64,000 bases of DNA, from assembly GCA_031553315.1 (NCBI GenBank), contig JAVBLT010000001.1, forward strand, positions 62,001-126,000. The letters run 5' to 3'. The translations under genes were made by a program, and so were the position numbers. Of this stretch, positions 42,677-50,840 are shown piece after piece. The notes beneath the pieces are model-generated. The model saw only the letters and a program-made list of their open reading frames with translations, ran no database searches and was not told the origin of the DNA. The first letter of the stretch is position 1. Each line of letters begins with the position of its first letter. The DNA is from JAVBLT01 sp031553315 (GTDB lineage: Bacteria > Verrucomicrobiota > Kiritimatiellia > RFP12 > DVOR01).

Positions 42677-44767
42677 TCAGCGTGTTTCCAAAAAACCTTC
42701 CAATTTGCGCAGACGTGTGGGATGACGGAGCTTACGCAGAGCCTTGGCTTCAATCTGGCGGATGCGTTCGCGCGTCACGTTGAACTGCTTGCCGACCTCT
42801 TCGAGCGTGCGGGAGTAACCGTCTGTCAGGCCGAAACGGTAATCGAGCACCTGGCGTTCACGGTCGGTGAGGGTCACGAGAACTTCCTGGAGGCGCTCTT
42901 TCAGCATGCTGTAGGCGGTCATCTCGGAGGGATTCTCGGCCGACTTGTCTTCAATGAAGTCGCCAAAATGCGCGTCGTCGCCGTCGCCCACGGGGCTTTG
43001 CAGCGAAATGGGCTGCTGGGCCATGCGGTAAACGGCGCGCACGCGTTCGACCGGAATGGCCATTTCTTCGGCGGCTTCTTCCGGTGTGGGTTCACGACCG
43101 AGCTCCTGCACGAGCTTTTTCTGCACGCGCAAGAGCTTGTTGATCGTTTCGATCATGTGCACGGGAATGCGGATCGTCCGCGCCTGGTCGGCGATGGCGC
43201 GGGTTGCGGCCTGGCGAATCCACCACGTGGCGTAGGTGCTGAACTTGTAGCCGCGTTTGTATTCGAACTTTTCGACCGCTTTCATGAGCCCGGTATTGCC
43301 TTCCTGAATGAGGTCGAGGAAGGAGAGACCGCGGTTCATGTATTTTTTGACGATGCTGATCACGAGGCGGAGGTTGGCTTCCACCATTTCGGTGCGGGCT
43401 TTGGAGCCGTTGCGCAATTCATGGCGGAGGGTATCGAAGGCGGTCATGAATTCGTCGGGGGTCATGCCGAACATGGCTTCGAGGGCCCGCATGCGTTTTT
43501 CAGCGTCGGCGATGCCTTCGTCCCGTTTTTTGGAACGGGAGCGTTTGAGGAGCTTTTTCCGCTCGACGAGGAGCGAACGGTAGGGTTTGAAGACCCGGTC
43601 GTCCATTTCCAGGCAGAGGGTTTCAAGCATTTTCTGTTTGAAATTGAGTTCTTCGTAGAGGTGCAGAAGATCGGCGCAGATGTGGTCAAGGGCGTGGTCG
43701 GCCTTTTTCTTTTCGGCGGGTTTGGCGGATTTCTGCTGGTTGACGTAGGCCTCGGGGAGCTTTTTCTCCATCTTTTCGAGCTCGGGGCGGAGCCTGGCGC
43801 CGATTTCGGTCAGATAGATGTCGCGGCTGTCGGCGTATTTATCGGTGACCACGCGGTCGAAGCGTTCCACGCCGGTATCGAGGCGGTCGAGCACGTCGAG
43901 ATACAGCCGGGGGGTGAAGGCGAAGCGGTTGAACAGCTCGCGGACGCGGGCTTCGGAGAGCTCGATGCGTTTGCAGATTTCGACTTCCTGCTCGCGGGAA
44001 AGCAACGGGACCTGCCCCATCTGGTGGAGGTACATGCGGATGGGGTCGTCGAAAAAATCAAGGCGGTTGCCTCGGCCGCGGTTGTCGTCGCTGTCGTGTT
44101 CGGATTTGTAGCGTTCGACTTCGGCGGCGTCGAGAATCTCGATGTCCATGCCGCGGAGGATGCCGAGGTAGGCTTCGATGTCGGAATCTTTAATGACCGA
44201 TTCAGGGAGGGCTTTGTTGACTTCGTCGTAGGTGAGGTACCCGCCTTGCGATTCGGCGAGGCGGATGAGGCCTTTGAGGCGGTCGGAGCACTCTTCGCGG
44301 TTGATGCGGCCGGCGGGGTCGTCGGGCAGGCCGTGGAAATCGGAAAAATCGGTGTCGCGTTCCGGGTAGACGGAGTCCTCGTCGAGATCCGTGATGGCGT
44401 CGTCTTCCATTTCGCGGTCGCGGGTGAAGAGGTGGCTGACGTCGTCGGCCAACACGTCGAGATCGTCGGGTTCTTCAATGGGGGCTTCTTCCGCGAGCAG
44501 GCTGGGGTCGTTGAGGTCAAGATCCAAATCGTCGACGGCGGGCGGTTCCGGCGGGGGCGGTGCGGGGGGTTCGGGGGCGGCTTTTCTGGAGCGGCTTCTG
44601 GAGGGCTTGGCGGGGGCGCCGGTTTCAGCGGCGGCGGGTTCTTCCGGCACAACAGGGGCGGCTTCCGCTTTCACGGCCGCTTTTTTCGCATTCGTCTTCT
44701 TTGCGACCGGCTCAACGGGGGGTTCACCCGTGACTTCCGGTTTTTTTTCGGTCGGTTTTTTGGCCAT
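42677..44767 (-). CDS. rpoD: Housekeeping RNA polymerase sigma factor (sigma-70/RpoD)
   Basis: The 696-residue protein contains sigma region 1.1 (LAESQGGYLTYDEVNKALPE), region 1.2 (FFDDPIRMYLHQMGQVPLLSR), a non-conserved insert, region 2 (VEANLRLVISIVKKYMNRGL, GNTGLMKAVEKFEYKRGYKFSTYATWWIRQA), region 3 and region 4 with the -35-binding helix (RTLEEVGKQFNVTRERIRQI). Ahead of region 1.1 lies an unusual ~145-residue extension, first Lys/Ala/Pro-rich, then strongly acidic. CAGGAG sets the start at 44767. It has its own promoter and 99 bases separate it from GH53. Confidence 0.97.
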   Translation of the reverse strand: MAKKPTEKKPEVTGEPPVEPVAKKTNAKKAAVKAEAAPVVPEEPAAAETGAPAKPSRSRSRKAAPEPPAPPPPEPPAVDDLDLDLNDPSLLAEEAPIEEPDDLDVLADDVSHLFTRDREMEDDAITDLDEDSVYPERDTDFSDFHGLPDDPAGRINREECSDRLKGLIRLAESQGGYLTYDEVNKALPESVIKDSDIEAYLGILRGMDIEILDAAEVERYKSEHDSDDNRGRGNRLDFFDDPIRMYLHQMGQVPLLSREQEVEICKRIELSEARVRELFNRFAFTPRLYLDVLDRLDTGVERFDRVVTDKYADSRDIYLTEIGARLRPELEKMEKKLPEAYVNQQKSAKPAEKKKADHALDHICADLLHLYEELNFKQKMLETLCLEMDDRVFKPYRSLLVERKKLLKRSRSKKRDEGIADAEKRMRALEAMFGMTPDEFMTAFDTLRHELRNGSKARTEMVEANLRLVISIVKKYMNRGLSFLDLIQEGNTGLMKAVEKFEYKRGYKFSTYATWWIRQAATRAIADQARTIRIPVHMIETINKLLRVQKKLVQELGREPTPEEAAEEMAIPVERVRAVYRMAQQPISLQSPVGDGDDAHFGDFIEDKSAENPSEMTAYSMLKERLQEVLVTLTDRERQVLDYRFGLTDGYSRTLEEVGKQFNVTRERIRQIEAKALRKLRHPTRLRKLEGFLETR

Positions 44768-44829
44768 TTGGCTCCTGCTGTTTCCGGTTCTCGCCTTGAT
44801 GACTTCCATTGGGAAGAAAACAATTCGTC

Positions 44830-44858
44830 ATAATACCGTATTTTAACGGTTTCGACAA
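44830..44858 (-). promoter_or_regulatory. Sigma-70 promoter of rpoD
   Basis: On the minus strand TTGTCG (44858-44853) and TATTAT (44835-44830) are 17 bases apart, about 63 bases before the start codon. Confidence 0.6.
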
Positions 44859-44866
44859 GTGCATTT

Positions 44867-46003
44867 TCAAGGGTCGGTCGTTTGGCCGGGTTCGGGGAAG
44901 GGCGGCGGAGGGGTGTCGGGCTCTTCTTTGAACGCGTAGCCGGGGGGGAGACCTTTCCCGAGGGCATAGAGGGCGGGGAGGGCGCGGCCGGTGGCGTCGA
45001 AAAGGGCGGTGGGGCTGCCGCCGGAGGCGTATTCGCCGCCCCAGTAGAAGAGGCCGAGGGCCTGGTCGGCGGGGAACTTGCGGAGGTTGGCGAGGGTTTT
45101 GGCGAGGAACTCGGCCTGGTTTTTCTTGCCGAAGGGGAGGCGTTTGAAAAATCGATCGAGCTCGGCGCGGGATTTGGGGTTTTCGAGGTAGTCTTTGCTT
45201 TTGGGGCGTTTGTGGTAGTGGGAGGTTTCAACGAGGACGACGGGTTTGCCGAGGGCTTTGCTGAGGGCGGGGATGTGGCGGGTCATGTCATCGGGGTTGC
45301 CGTGCCAGCGGGGGTAGTAGGAGAGGCCGATGATGTCGAACGGGACGCCGCGGTCGGCGAGCTGTTTGAAGAAGTGGGTGTTGCCGCCGTTGGCGATGTG
45401 GATCATGAGGGGTGTGGCGCCGGGGGTCTTTTCGCCGGCCCGGATGCCTTCGGCGGCGGCGGTGATGAGGCCGGCGAAGCGATCCCAGCCTTCGGAACCG
45501 CTGTTGCGGCCCAGGGGCCAGAGCATGCCGTTGTTGACTTCGTTGCCGATTTGGATCATGTCGGGCGGGGTGCCTTGCCGGTGAAGGCGGGCGACGACGG
45601 TGCGGTTGTAGTCGCGGAGGGTGGTTTTGAGGTCGTCGTAACTGAGGTCTTTCCAGGCGGGGGGCGGGTTCTGATGCTCGGGATCGGCCCAGGTGTCGGA
45701 ATAATGGAAACAGAGGAGCACTTTGAGGCGGGCGGCCTGGGCGCGCCGGGCGAGGGCGCAGACTTCGTCGAGGCCGTTGTGGTTGCCGCGGGTGGGGTCG
45801 ACCCACACGCGCAGGCGCACGTGGGTGAGGCCGGCGCGGGAAAGAATCTGAAAGAAATCGGCGGGGCGGTTGTTGAGGTCTTTGTAAACCACGCCTCTTT
45901 GTTCCTGATCGGGTACGGCGGAGGCGTCGAAACCGGTCATGAAAGCGTTCGGGGCGGCGCAGGCGGCGGTCGCGAGGGCGAGGAGAATGAGGAGTGGTTT
46001 CAT
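44867..46003 (-). CDS. Secreted GH53 arabinogalactan endo-beta-1,4-galactanase
   Basis: GH53 enzymes cut beta-1,4-galactan side chains of pectin. The 378-residue protein has a signal peptide (KPLLILLALATAACAAP), the early block FMTGFDASAVPDQEQRG, HVRLRVWVDP, LLCFHYSDTWADPEHQ, acid/base E155 in IQIGNEVNNGMLWP and nucleophile E259 in VVLVETSHY. The final ~20 residues are proline-rich. The Cys in the leader does not fit a good lipobox. AAGGAA precedes the start. It lies ten bases after manC in the ftsA-led gene string. Confidence 0.93.
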   Translation of the reverse strand: MKPLLILLALATAACAAPNAFMTGFDASAVPDQEQRGVVYKDLNNRPADFFQILSRAGLTHVRLRVWVDPTRGNHNGLDEVCALARRAQAARLKVLLCFHYSDTWADPEHQNPPPAWKDLSYDDLKTTLRDYNRTVVARLHRQGTPPDMIQIGNEVNNGMLWPLGRNSGSEGWDRFAGLITAAAEGIRAGEKTPGATPLMIHIANGGNTHFFKQLADRGVPFDIIGLSYYPRWHGNPDDMTRHIPALSKALGKPVVLVETSHYHKRPKSKDYLENPKSRAELDRFFKRLPFGKKNQAEFLAKTLANLRKFPADQALGLFYWGGEYASGGSPTALFDATGRALPALYALGKGLPPGYAFKEEPDTPPPPFPEPGQTTDP

Positions 46004-46013
46004 GGTGTGTTCC

Positions 46014-47120
46014 TTAGAAGAGGTCGGCGGCGTCGGGGCGGTCGGCGAGCTGGTTGACGAGCTTTTTGAGCTCGGGGGCGCGGGCTTTGGTGGTGATGAG
46101 CGTGGCGCGGCCCGCGTGAACGACCACGAGGTCATCCACGCCGAGAAGGGCGGTGAAGCGGTCGGCTGAATCGGCGACGACGATGTTGCCGCGGGCCTGA
46201 AGGGCTTCGAGGGCGCCGGTGATGGGGGTGTTGTCTTGGGTGTCGGAGGGGAAGTGGGCTTCGAGGGAGGGCCAGGTGCCGACGTCGTCCCAACCGAAGT
46301 CGCCGTCGGCGACGATGATGTTGGGGGCGTGTTCCATCACGGCGTAGTCGATGGAGATGCGGGTGAGCGCGGGATAGGTTTCGCGCATGAACGCGTCGAG
46401 ATCAGGGGCGGCGGCGGCGGCATCGGCAAAGGCGGCAAGCTGGGGGGTCTGCTTCTGAAGAGCGGCCTGGAGGGTCTGGGTGCGCCAGATGAACATGCCG
46501 GCGTTCCAGAGGTAACGCCCTGTTTCAAGGTAGGCTTCGGCGGTCTGGGCATCGGGCTTTTCCACGAAGCGGACGGCGCGGCGCATGGGGGTTTTGAGGC
46601 CGGTTCCGGTCAGGGAATCGCCCGCTTCAATATACCCGAAGCCGGTGGAGGGATAGGCGGGGGTGATGCCGATGGTGAGGATGGCCTCCTCCCGCTCGGC
46701 GGCGGCGTAGCAATCGGCGAGGACCTGGCGGAAGCCTTTGGGGTCGGTCATGAGCTGGTCGGCGGTGAGGATGGCCACGGTGGCTCCTCCGGGGGCGCGG
46801 CGGCGGGCAAGGGCGCCGGCAAGGGCCACGGCGGGGGCGGTGTCGCGCCCGCAGGGCTCGCCGATGATGTTTTCCGCCGGGAGTTTTTTCAGGGTGGCGC
46901 GGGTCAGGGGCGCGAGGTCGGCGGAGGTGATCACGAGGATGTTTTCGGGGGGCAGCAGGCCTTTGAGGCGCTCCACGGCATGTGCAATCAGCGCTTTGCC
47001 TTGGAAGAGGGTGAGGAATTGCTTGGGGTGCTCGCGGGTGCTCATGGGCCAGAAACGTTCGCCGCGGCCTCCGGCGAGGATGACGGCGAAGCGGGGGGTG
47101 TCGGTGGCGGGCTGGGGCAT
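46014..47120 (-). CDS. manC: Mannose-1-phosphate guanylyltransferase
   Basis: It makes GDP-mannose from mannose-1-phosphate and GTP for envelope glycans. Motifs are the nucleotide-binding FAVILAGGRGERFWPMSTREHPKQF, EPCGRDTAPAVALA, ILTADQLMTD, STGFGYIEAGD, the FVEKPD block, YLWNAGMFIWR and FGWDDVGTW. At 368 residues it is the monofunctional type without the isomerase domain. It is 11 bases downstream of the Xer gene. Confidence 0.93.
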   Translation of the reverse strand: MPQPATDTPRFAVILAGGRGERFWPMSTREHPKQFLTLFQGKALIAHAVERLKGLLPPENILVITSADLAPLTRATLKKLPAENIIGEPCGRDTAPAVALAGALARRRAPGGATVAILTADQLMTDPKGFRQVLADCYAAAEREEAILTIGITPAYPSTGFGYIEAGDSLTGTGLKTPMRRAVRFVEKPDAQTAEAYLETGRYLWNAGMFIWRTQTLQAALQKQTPQLAAFADAAAAAPDLDAFMRETYPALTRISIDYAVMEHAPNIIVADGDFGWDDVGTWPSLEAHFPSDTQDNTPITGALEALQARGNIVVADSADRFTALLGVDDLVVVHAGRATLITTKARAPELKKLVNQLADRPDAADLF

Positions 47121-47131
47121 GGGGAATCCTT

Positions 47132-48028
47132 TCAGGCTCGGGGGTGAAACTGGCGGTGAACGCCGCCGAGGCGTGTCGGGTCGAGGTGGGTGTAAAGCTG
47201 GGTGGTGGCGAGGGAGGCGTGGCCGAGAAGCTCCTGGATATCGCGAATGGGCGCTTCATGGGCGAGAAGGTGGGTGGCGAAGGTGTGGCGAAGCGTGTGG
47301 GGGGAGGCGTGCCGGCCGGGCGGGAGGCGGCGGGAAACGCGTTCGCGGACGATGACGGCGACGGTGCTCCGGGTGATGCGCTGCCCCCGCCGGTTGATGA
47401 AGAGGGGCGCAGGCTGCCGCGGCGCGGCGCGCTCGGCGAGGGCGCAGCGGTGCTCGATCCAGCGCCGGAGGCTGGCCTCGGCGGCGGCGCCGAAGGGCAC
47501 GAGGCGCTCTTTGGAGCCTTTGCCCATCACGCGGATGAGGGCGCGGTCGAAGTTGACGTCGGGCACGTTCAGCCCCGTCAGCTCGCTCACGCGGATTCCT
47601 GTGGCGTAGAGCAATTCGAGGATGGCGCGGTCGCGCAGATCCTCATACGAGCAGCCGCCGATTTCGCCGAGCAGGGCGCCGATGGCGTTTTCGGCGATAA
47701 CGGCTGGCAGGCGGCGTTCGCGCCTGATCACGGGAATGCGGGCGGCGGGATTGGCGGCGATGCGGTTTTCGGTGAGGAGCCAGCCGAAGAAACCGCGGAA
47801 AGAGGCGATGCGCCGGGCGCGGGAGGAGGCGGCAAAACCACGCTCCAGCAGGTGGTCGAGGTAGGCGAAGAGGTGTTCCCGCGTGGTTTCAGGCCAGGCG
47901 GGGCGGCCGGCTTTGATCAGAAAGGCGGCGAGGTCTTCGAGGTCGGTCCGGTAGGCGCGGCAGGTGTGGGCAGAGGCGCCGCGGTCATAACGCATCGCGT
48001 CGATAAACTGTTCGATGAGCGCGTGCAT
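47132..48028 (-). CDS. XerC/XerD-type tyrosine recombinase
   Basis: Xer recombinases resolve chromosome dimers at dif. The 298-residue protein has an N-terminal SAM-like core-binding domain and a catalytic domain with all key residues: R146 (ATGIRVSEL), K170 (MGKGSKERLVPFG), H244 and R247 (PHTLRHTFATHLL), H270 (LLGHASLATTQLYTH) and nucleophile Y279. Whether it is XerC or XerD cannot be decided without its partner. It lies in the ftsA-led gene string, consistent with a role linked to division. No dif-like site was recognised. Confidence 0.92.
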   Translation of the reverse strand: MHALIEQFIDAMRYDRGASAHTCRAYRTDLEDLAAFLIKAGRPAWPETTREHLFAYLDHLLERGFAASSRARRIASFRGFFGWLLTENRIAANPAARIPVIRRERRLPAVIAENAIGALLGEIGGCSYEDLRDRAILELLYATGIRVSELTGLNVPDVNFDRALIRVMGKGSKERLVPFGAAAEASLRRWIEHRCALAERAAPRQPAPLFINRRGQRITRSTVAVIVRERVSRRLPPGRHASPHTLRHTFATHLLAHEAPIRDIQELLGHASLATTQLYTHLDPTRLGGVHRQFHPRA

Positions 48029-48033
48029 GACGG

Positions 48034-48312
48034 TTAGGGAGCGGCCACGGGGCCGTATTTCTCGAGGATGAGCTCGATGTTTTTGCGGGCGAGGATCATG
48101 GAATCGTAAACCACGGTGACGGTCTGGTTCGAGAGGCTCGCGGAGAAGGCGGGGCTGTTGGGATCGAGCTGGCTGAGCTCGGCGAGGAGCGCCTGGGTTT
48201 TCGCCGGGGGCAGGCCGGGCGGCAGGCGGTACTGCGCGGTGCGCACATCGGAGCGGCGGCAGGCGGCGAGCGCGAGCAGCAGCGCGAGGAGAATGGCCGG
48301 GGTTGTTTTCAT
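48034..48312 (-). CDS. Small lipoprotein with HMA-like fold, no metal site
   Basis: The 92-residue protein has a lipoprotein signal (ILLALLLALAAC, with Cys18 as the lipidated residue), then a domain whose pattern (VRTAQYRLPPG ... SNQTVTVVYDSMILARKNIELILEKYG) resembles the beta-alpha-beta ferredoxin-like heavy-metal-associated domain. The CxxC metal motif is absent, so metal binding is unlikely. It lies between the FtsZ-like and Xer genes with gaps of six and five bases. The family call is tentative. Confidence 0.6.
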   Translation of the reverse strand: MKTTPAILLALLLALAACRRSDVRTAQYRLPPGLPPAKTQALLAELSQLDPNSPAFSASLSNQTVTVVYDSMILARKNIELILEKYGPVAAP

Positions 48313-48318
48313 AGGCGC

Positions 48319-49491
48319 TCAGGGGTCGAGGAGGATGTTGCGGCGTTCGTAGGTCGGGGTATCGAGGTTTTGACCGTTGAAAGCGGTCACCTCGGTGTTT
48401 GAAAAACGGTCGGTCACCACGCCCAGGCGGGAGGTCGCTTTGCCGCGCGGGCGGCGGGCGCGGGCGGGGACAATGCCTTCGGTCGCATCGGCCACGGTGG
48501 GGGCGGCGGCGGGCGCGGCGGGCAGGTCAAACGATTCAAAGGCCAGCAGCACCAGGCGCAGGGTGCCGTCGAGGGCGGGGTCGAGCACGGTGCCCAGCTC
48601 GATTTCGGCGCGGGCGGAGGCGCGGCTTCGCAGGGACTGCATCACGGCGCCGATTTCGCTCAGCCGCAGATCGTCGCCCGCCAGCACGCCGAGCAGGAGC
48701 ACGGGCGCGGCGTCGAGGGCGGAGGTGTAGCCGGGAAGCAGGAGCAAAGGCGAATCGACAAGTTGCTCGAAGGCTTCTTTGGCGCGGGCCTGACCGCCCT
48801 CCGCGGTCACTTCGGCCACGGAAAGGCGCGCGCGCGCGCCGTTGCGGCGGGTGAGCAGGGAGCGGAAGCGTTCGCCGTCGAAAGCGATGAATCCGGGGGC
48901 GGCCACAAGCTTGCGGAAGAGCGTCAGGCCTGCGGCGAGGCGGTTTTCGGCGCAGGCGAACGCATCGGAGACCGGCACATCTTCCGCGCCTGAGAAAAGC
49001 CCCGCCAAGGGCAATTCCACAAGCAGGTCGGTTTCTTCTTCGATCAGCGGGAACACGCGGCGCGAGGCTTCATTGCGCGCCGTGCCTTCAAAGGGAAAGG
49101 GGCGCGTGGCGAAGGTGAGCGTGGAAATGCCGCCGGCGCGAAGCTGCTTGAGCAGATCGGGGAGGGCGCCCGAGGTGCCGCCGCCCGTGCAGCAGAGAAT
49201 CACGGCGGCCCGCACGCCGCGCAGGTGGGGCTCAAGCAGCGAGACCTCCTCCTGCATGGCTTCGCGGCCAAGGACCGTGTCGCCCCCGGTGCCGTTTCCG
49301 GCGAGGCGGGCAATGCCGAAGATGTGGGTGGTGAGCGCGGGGGGCATGATCACGGCGGAACGGTCGTCGGTATCCAAAAGCAGGGTGCGCATGGCGCCGC
49401 CGTCGGCGGCATGGAGGCGCTGCACGATGCGGCAGGCCGCGCCGCCGAGGGCGATGAGCAGAAGGTTGGCGGGTGTGGCGGGCGTATCCAT
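48319..49491 (-). CDS. Highly divergent FtsZ-like tubulin homologue
   Basis: It aligns with FtsZ through CTGGGTSGALPDLLKQLRA (tubulin signature, normally GGGTGTG), TRPFPFEGTARNEASRRVFP, ETDLLVELPLAGLF, and the T7 region APGFIAFDGERFRSLL followed by SPLLLLPGYTSA. The first glycine loop is reduced to ALGGAAC. In the T7 loop the Asp equal to E. coli D209 is kept (D205) but N207 and D212 are replaced (A203, R208), which should weaken GTP hydrolysis. A proline/alanine linker and a short C-terminal tail follow. It overlaps ftsA by one base (TGATG), the classic ftsA-ftsZ order. It may be the true division FtsZ of a divergent lineage or a specialised paralogue. Confidence 0.78.
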   Translation of the reverse strand: MDTPATPANLLLIALGGAACRIVQRLHAADGGAMRTLLLDTDDRSAVIMPPALTTHIFGIARLAGNGTGGDTVLGREAMQEEVSLLEPHLRGVRAAVILCCTGGGTSGALPDLLKQLRAGGISTLTFATRPFPFEGTARNEASRRVFPLIEEETDLLVELPLAGLFSGAEDVPVSDAFACAENRLAAGLTLFRKLVAAPGFIAFDGERFRSLLTRRNGARARLSVAEVTAEGGQARAKEAFEQLVDSPLLLLPGYTSALDAAPVLLLGVLAGDDLRLSEIGAVMQSLRSRASARAEIELGTVLDPALDGTLRLVLLAFESFDLPAAPAAAPTVADATEGIVPARARRPRGKATSRLGVVTDRFSNTEVTAFNGQNLDTPTYERRNILLDP

Positions 49492-50690
49492 CAGGCGAAC
49501 CTCCCGAAAAGGCGTTTGAAGAGGCCGGCGGGCTGTTCTTTCGCGGCGCGCTCGCGGGCGGCCCAGAGGATGAGGCCGGCGGCGGTCGTCATCGCGGCGG
49601 GGTGTTCGGCCGGCACATCCCAGGCGGCGATGTTGACGGGCGCGCCGATCGTGCAGGGCAGGCCGAAGATGCGCTGGGCAAGCTCCGTGAGCCCCGGAAT
49701 GGCGGAAGAACCGCCCACCAGGACAATCCCTGCGCCCAAATGCGAAAGCACGCCTTCCTGGTTGAAAATCATGCGCAGCACCTTCAGCGTTTCATCCACG
49801 CGGGCCGCGGTCACGGTCTGAATCGCCTTCACGCTGACCAGGCGTTCCTGTGTGGCAAACGACCCGCGGATATTCTCGCGGCGCTGGGCCGCGTCGGGCT
49901 GCACAATGGCGGCGGCACGCCCTTTTTTCAACTCTTCCGCCGCGGCGTGGCTCAGCGTGAAGGCCCGCATCAAATCGCTCGTGATGTGCTCCCCGCCCAC
50001 GCTCAGGCAACCGGCCATCGCCATCACGCCGCCGCAGAAGACGGAATAATCAATCTTGCCGCCGCCGAAGTTGATCAGCGCGACCCCCGCCTCTTTCTGC
50101 TCGGGCGTGAGCGCGGCCACGGCGTCGACCGCGCCTGAAAAGACCGTGTGGCTCACATCCAGCCCGGCCTGGCGCGCCACCGAAAGAAAGTTTTCAACCG
50201 CGGTCGACTGCGCCGTCACCGCCAGCATATCCAGCGCCAGCTTGCTGCCGCACATGCCCTCCGGGTTGCGGATTCCGGGCTGTTCATCCACCTTGTAATG
50301 CTGAATCAGGCGGTGCAGCACGGTTTCTCTCGGATCAACCGCGAACAGTTCCGCATTTTCACGCACATCTTCAATATCATCGGCCGTGATTTGCAGCGCC
50401 CGGGGATTGATCGTGACCTGCCCCGTATGCACGGCCGTGCGGATGCCCGGCCCGCTCACGGCCAGGATCACGGAATGGATGGAAAGCGCTCCGCTCTCCT
50501 GAGCCAGCGCCACGGCCTTGCGGACCGAGCTCGCCGCCTGGTTGACGTCGGTCACAATCCCCTTGCACACGCCGATCGTCGGCACACAGCCCAGACCCGT
50601 CACCTTCAGACCATCGTCCTGGCAACGTTCCCCGACCAGCACAACCGTCCGGCAGGTACCAATCTCCAAAGCCACAATAGGTTCAGCCAT
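49491..50690 (-). CDS. ftsA: Cell division protein FtsA
   Basis: FtsA is the actin-like ATPase that tethers FtsZ to the membrane. The 399-residue protein has the phosphate-1 loop VALEIGTCRTVVLVGE, SILAVSGPGIR-like strands, the phosphate-2 block GVALINFGGGKIDYSVF, SVGGEHITSDLMRAF, and GIVLVGGSSAIPGLTELAQ. The C-terminus GLFKRLFGRFA is an amphipathic membrane-targeting helix. GAGGAG lies upstream of the start. It heads a gene string with the FtsZ-like gene, a lipoprotein, Xer, manC and GH53, instead of the usual mur/fts cluster. Confidence 0.93.
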   Translation of the reverse strand: MAEPIVALEIGTCRTVVLVGERCQDDGLKVTGLGCVPTIGVCKGIVTDVNQAASSVRKAVALAQESGALSIHSVILAVSGPGIRTAVHTGQVTINPRALQITADDIEDVRENAELFAVDPRETVLHRLIQHYKVDEQPGIRNPEGMCGSKLALDMLAVTAQSTAVENFLSVARQAGLDVSHTVFSGAVDAVAALTPEQKEAGVALINFGGGKIDYSVFCGGVMAMAGCLSVGGEHITSDLMRAFTLSHAAAEELKKGRAAAIVQPDAAQRRENIRGSFATQERLVSVKAIQTVTAARVDETLKVLRMIFNQEGVLSHLGAGIVLVGGSSAIPGLTELAQRIFGLPCTIGAPVNIAAWDVPAEHPAAMTTAAGLILWAARERAAKEQPAGLFKRLFGRFA

Positions 50691-50731
50691 CCCGACCCAG
50701 CTCCTCTTTACTACCCACAGATTTGCCCCGC

Positions 50732-50761
50732 ATTATAAACCACCCCGACCCCCTGTGTCCA
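50732..50761 (-). promoter_or_regulatory. Sigma-70 promoter of the ftsA gene string
   Basis: On the minus strand TGGACA (50761-50756) and a consensus TATAAT (50737-50732) are 18 bases apart, about 42 bases before the ftsA start. Confidence 0.6.
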
Positions 50762-50775
50762 TAAAAGACTCCTGC

Positions 50776-50804
50776 TCGACATTATTTCCGCATTCTGCTA
50801 TCCT
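50776..50804 (+). promoter_or_regulatory. Promoter of the secreted phosphoesterase gene
   Basis: TCGACA (50776-50781) and TATCCT (50799-50804) are 17 bases apart; AGGAG precedes the start at 50841. It lies back to back with the ftsA promoter. Confidence 0.5.
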
Positions 50805-50840
50805 CTCCCCATTCACCTTTCACCCCCACAGGAGCCCTCC

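Noticed and set aside
42722..44833. 703-codon plus-strand frame opposite rpoD
   Set aside because: Phe/Gly/Val-rich shadow of rpoD; no known domain and no ribosome site.
47132..48028. Integrase of a mobile element
   Set aside because: The 298-residue size, Xer-type motifs and operon placement with ftsA/manC fit a housekeeping Xer recombinase; no att sites, tRNA or phage genes nearby.
48034..48312. Metal-binding HMA protein
   Set aside because: The fold pattern is HMA-like, but the CxxC metal ligands are absent and the only Cys is the lipidation site.
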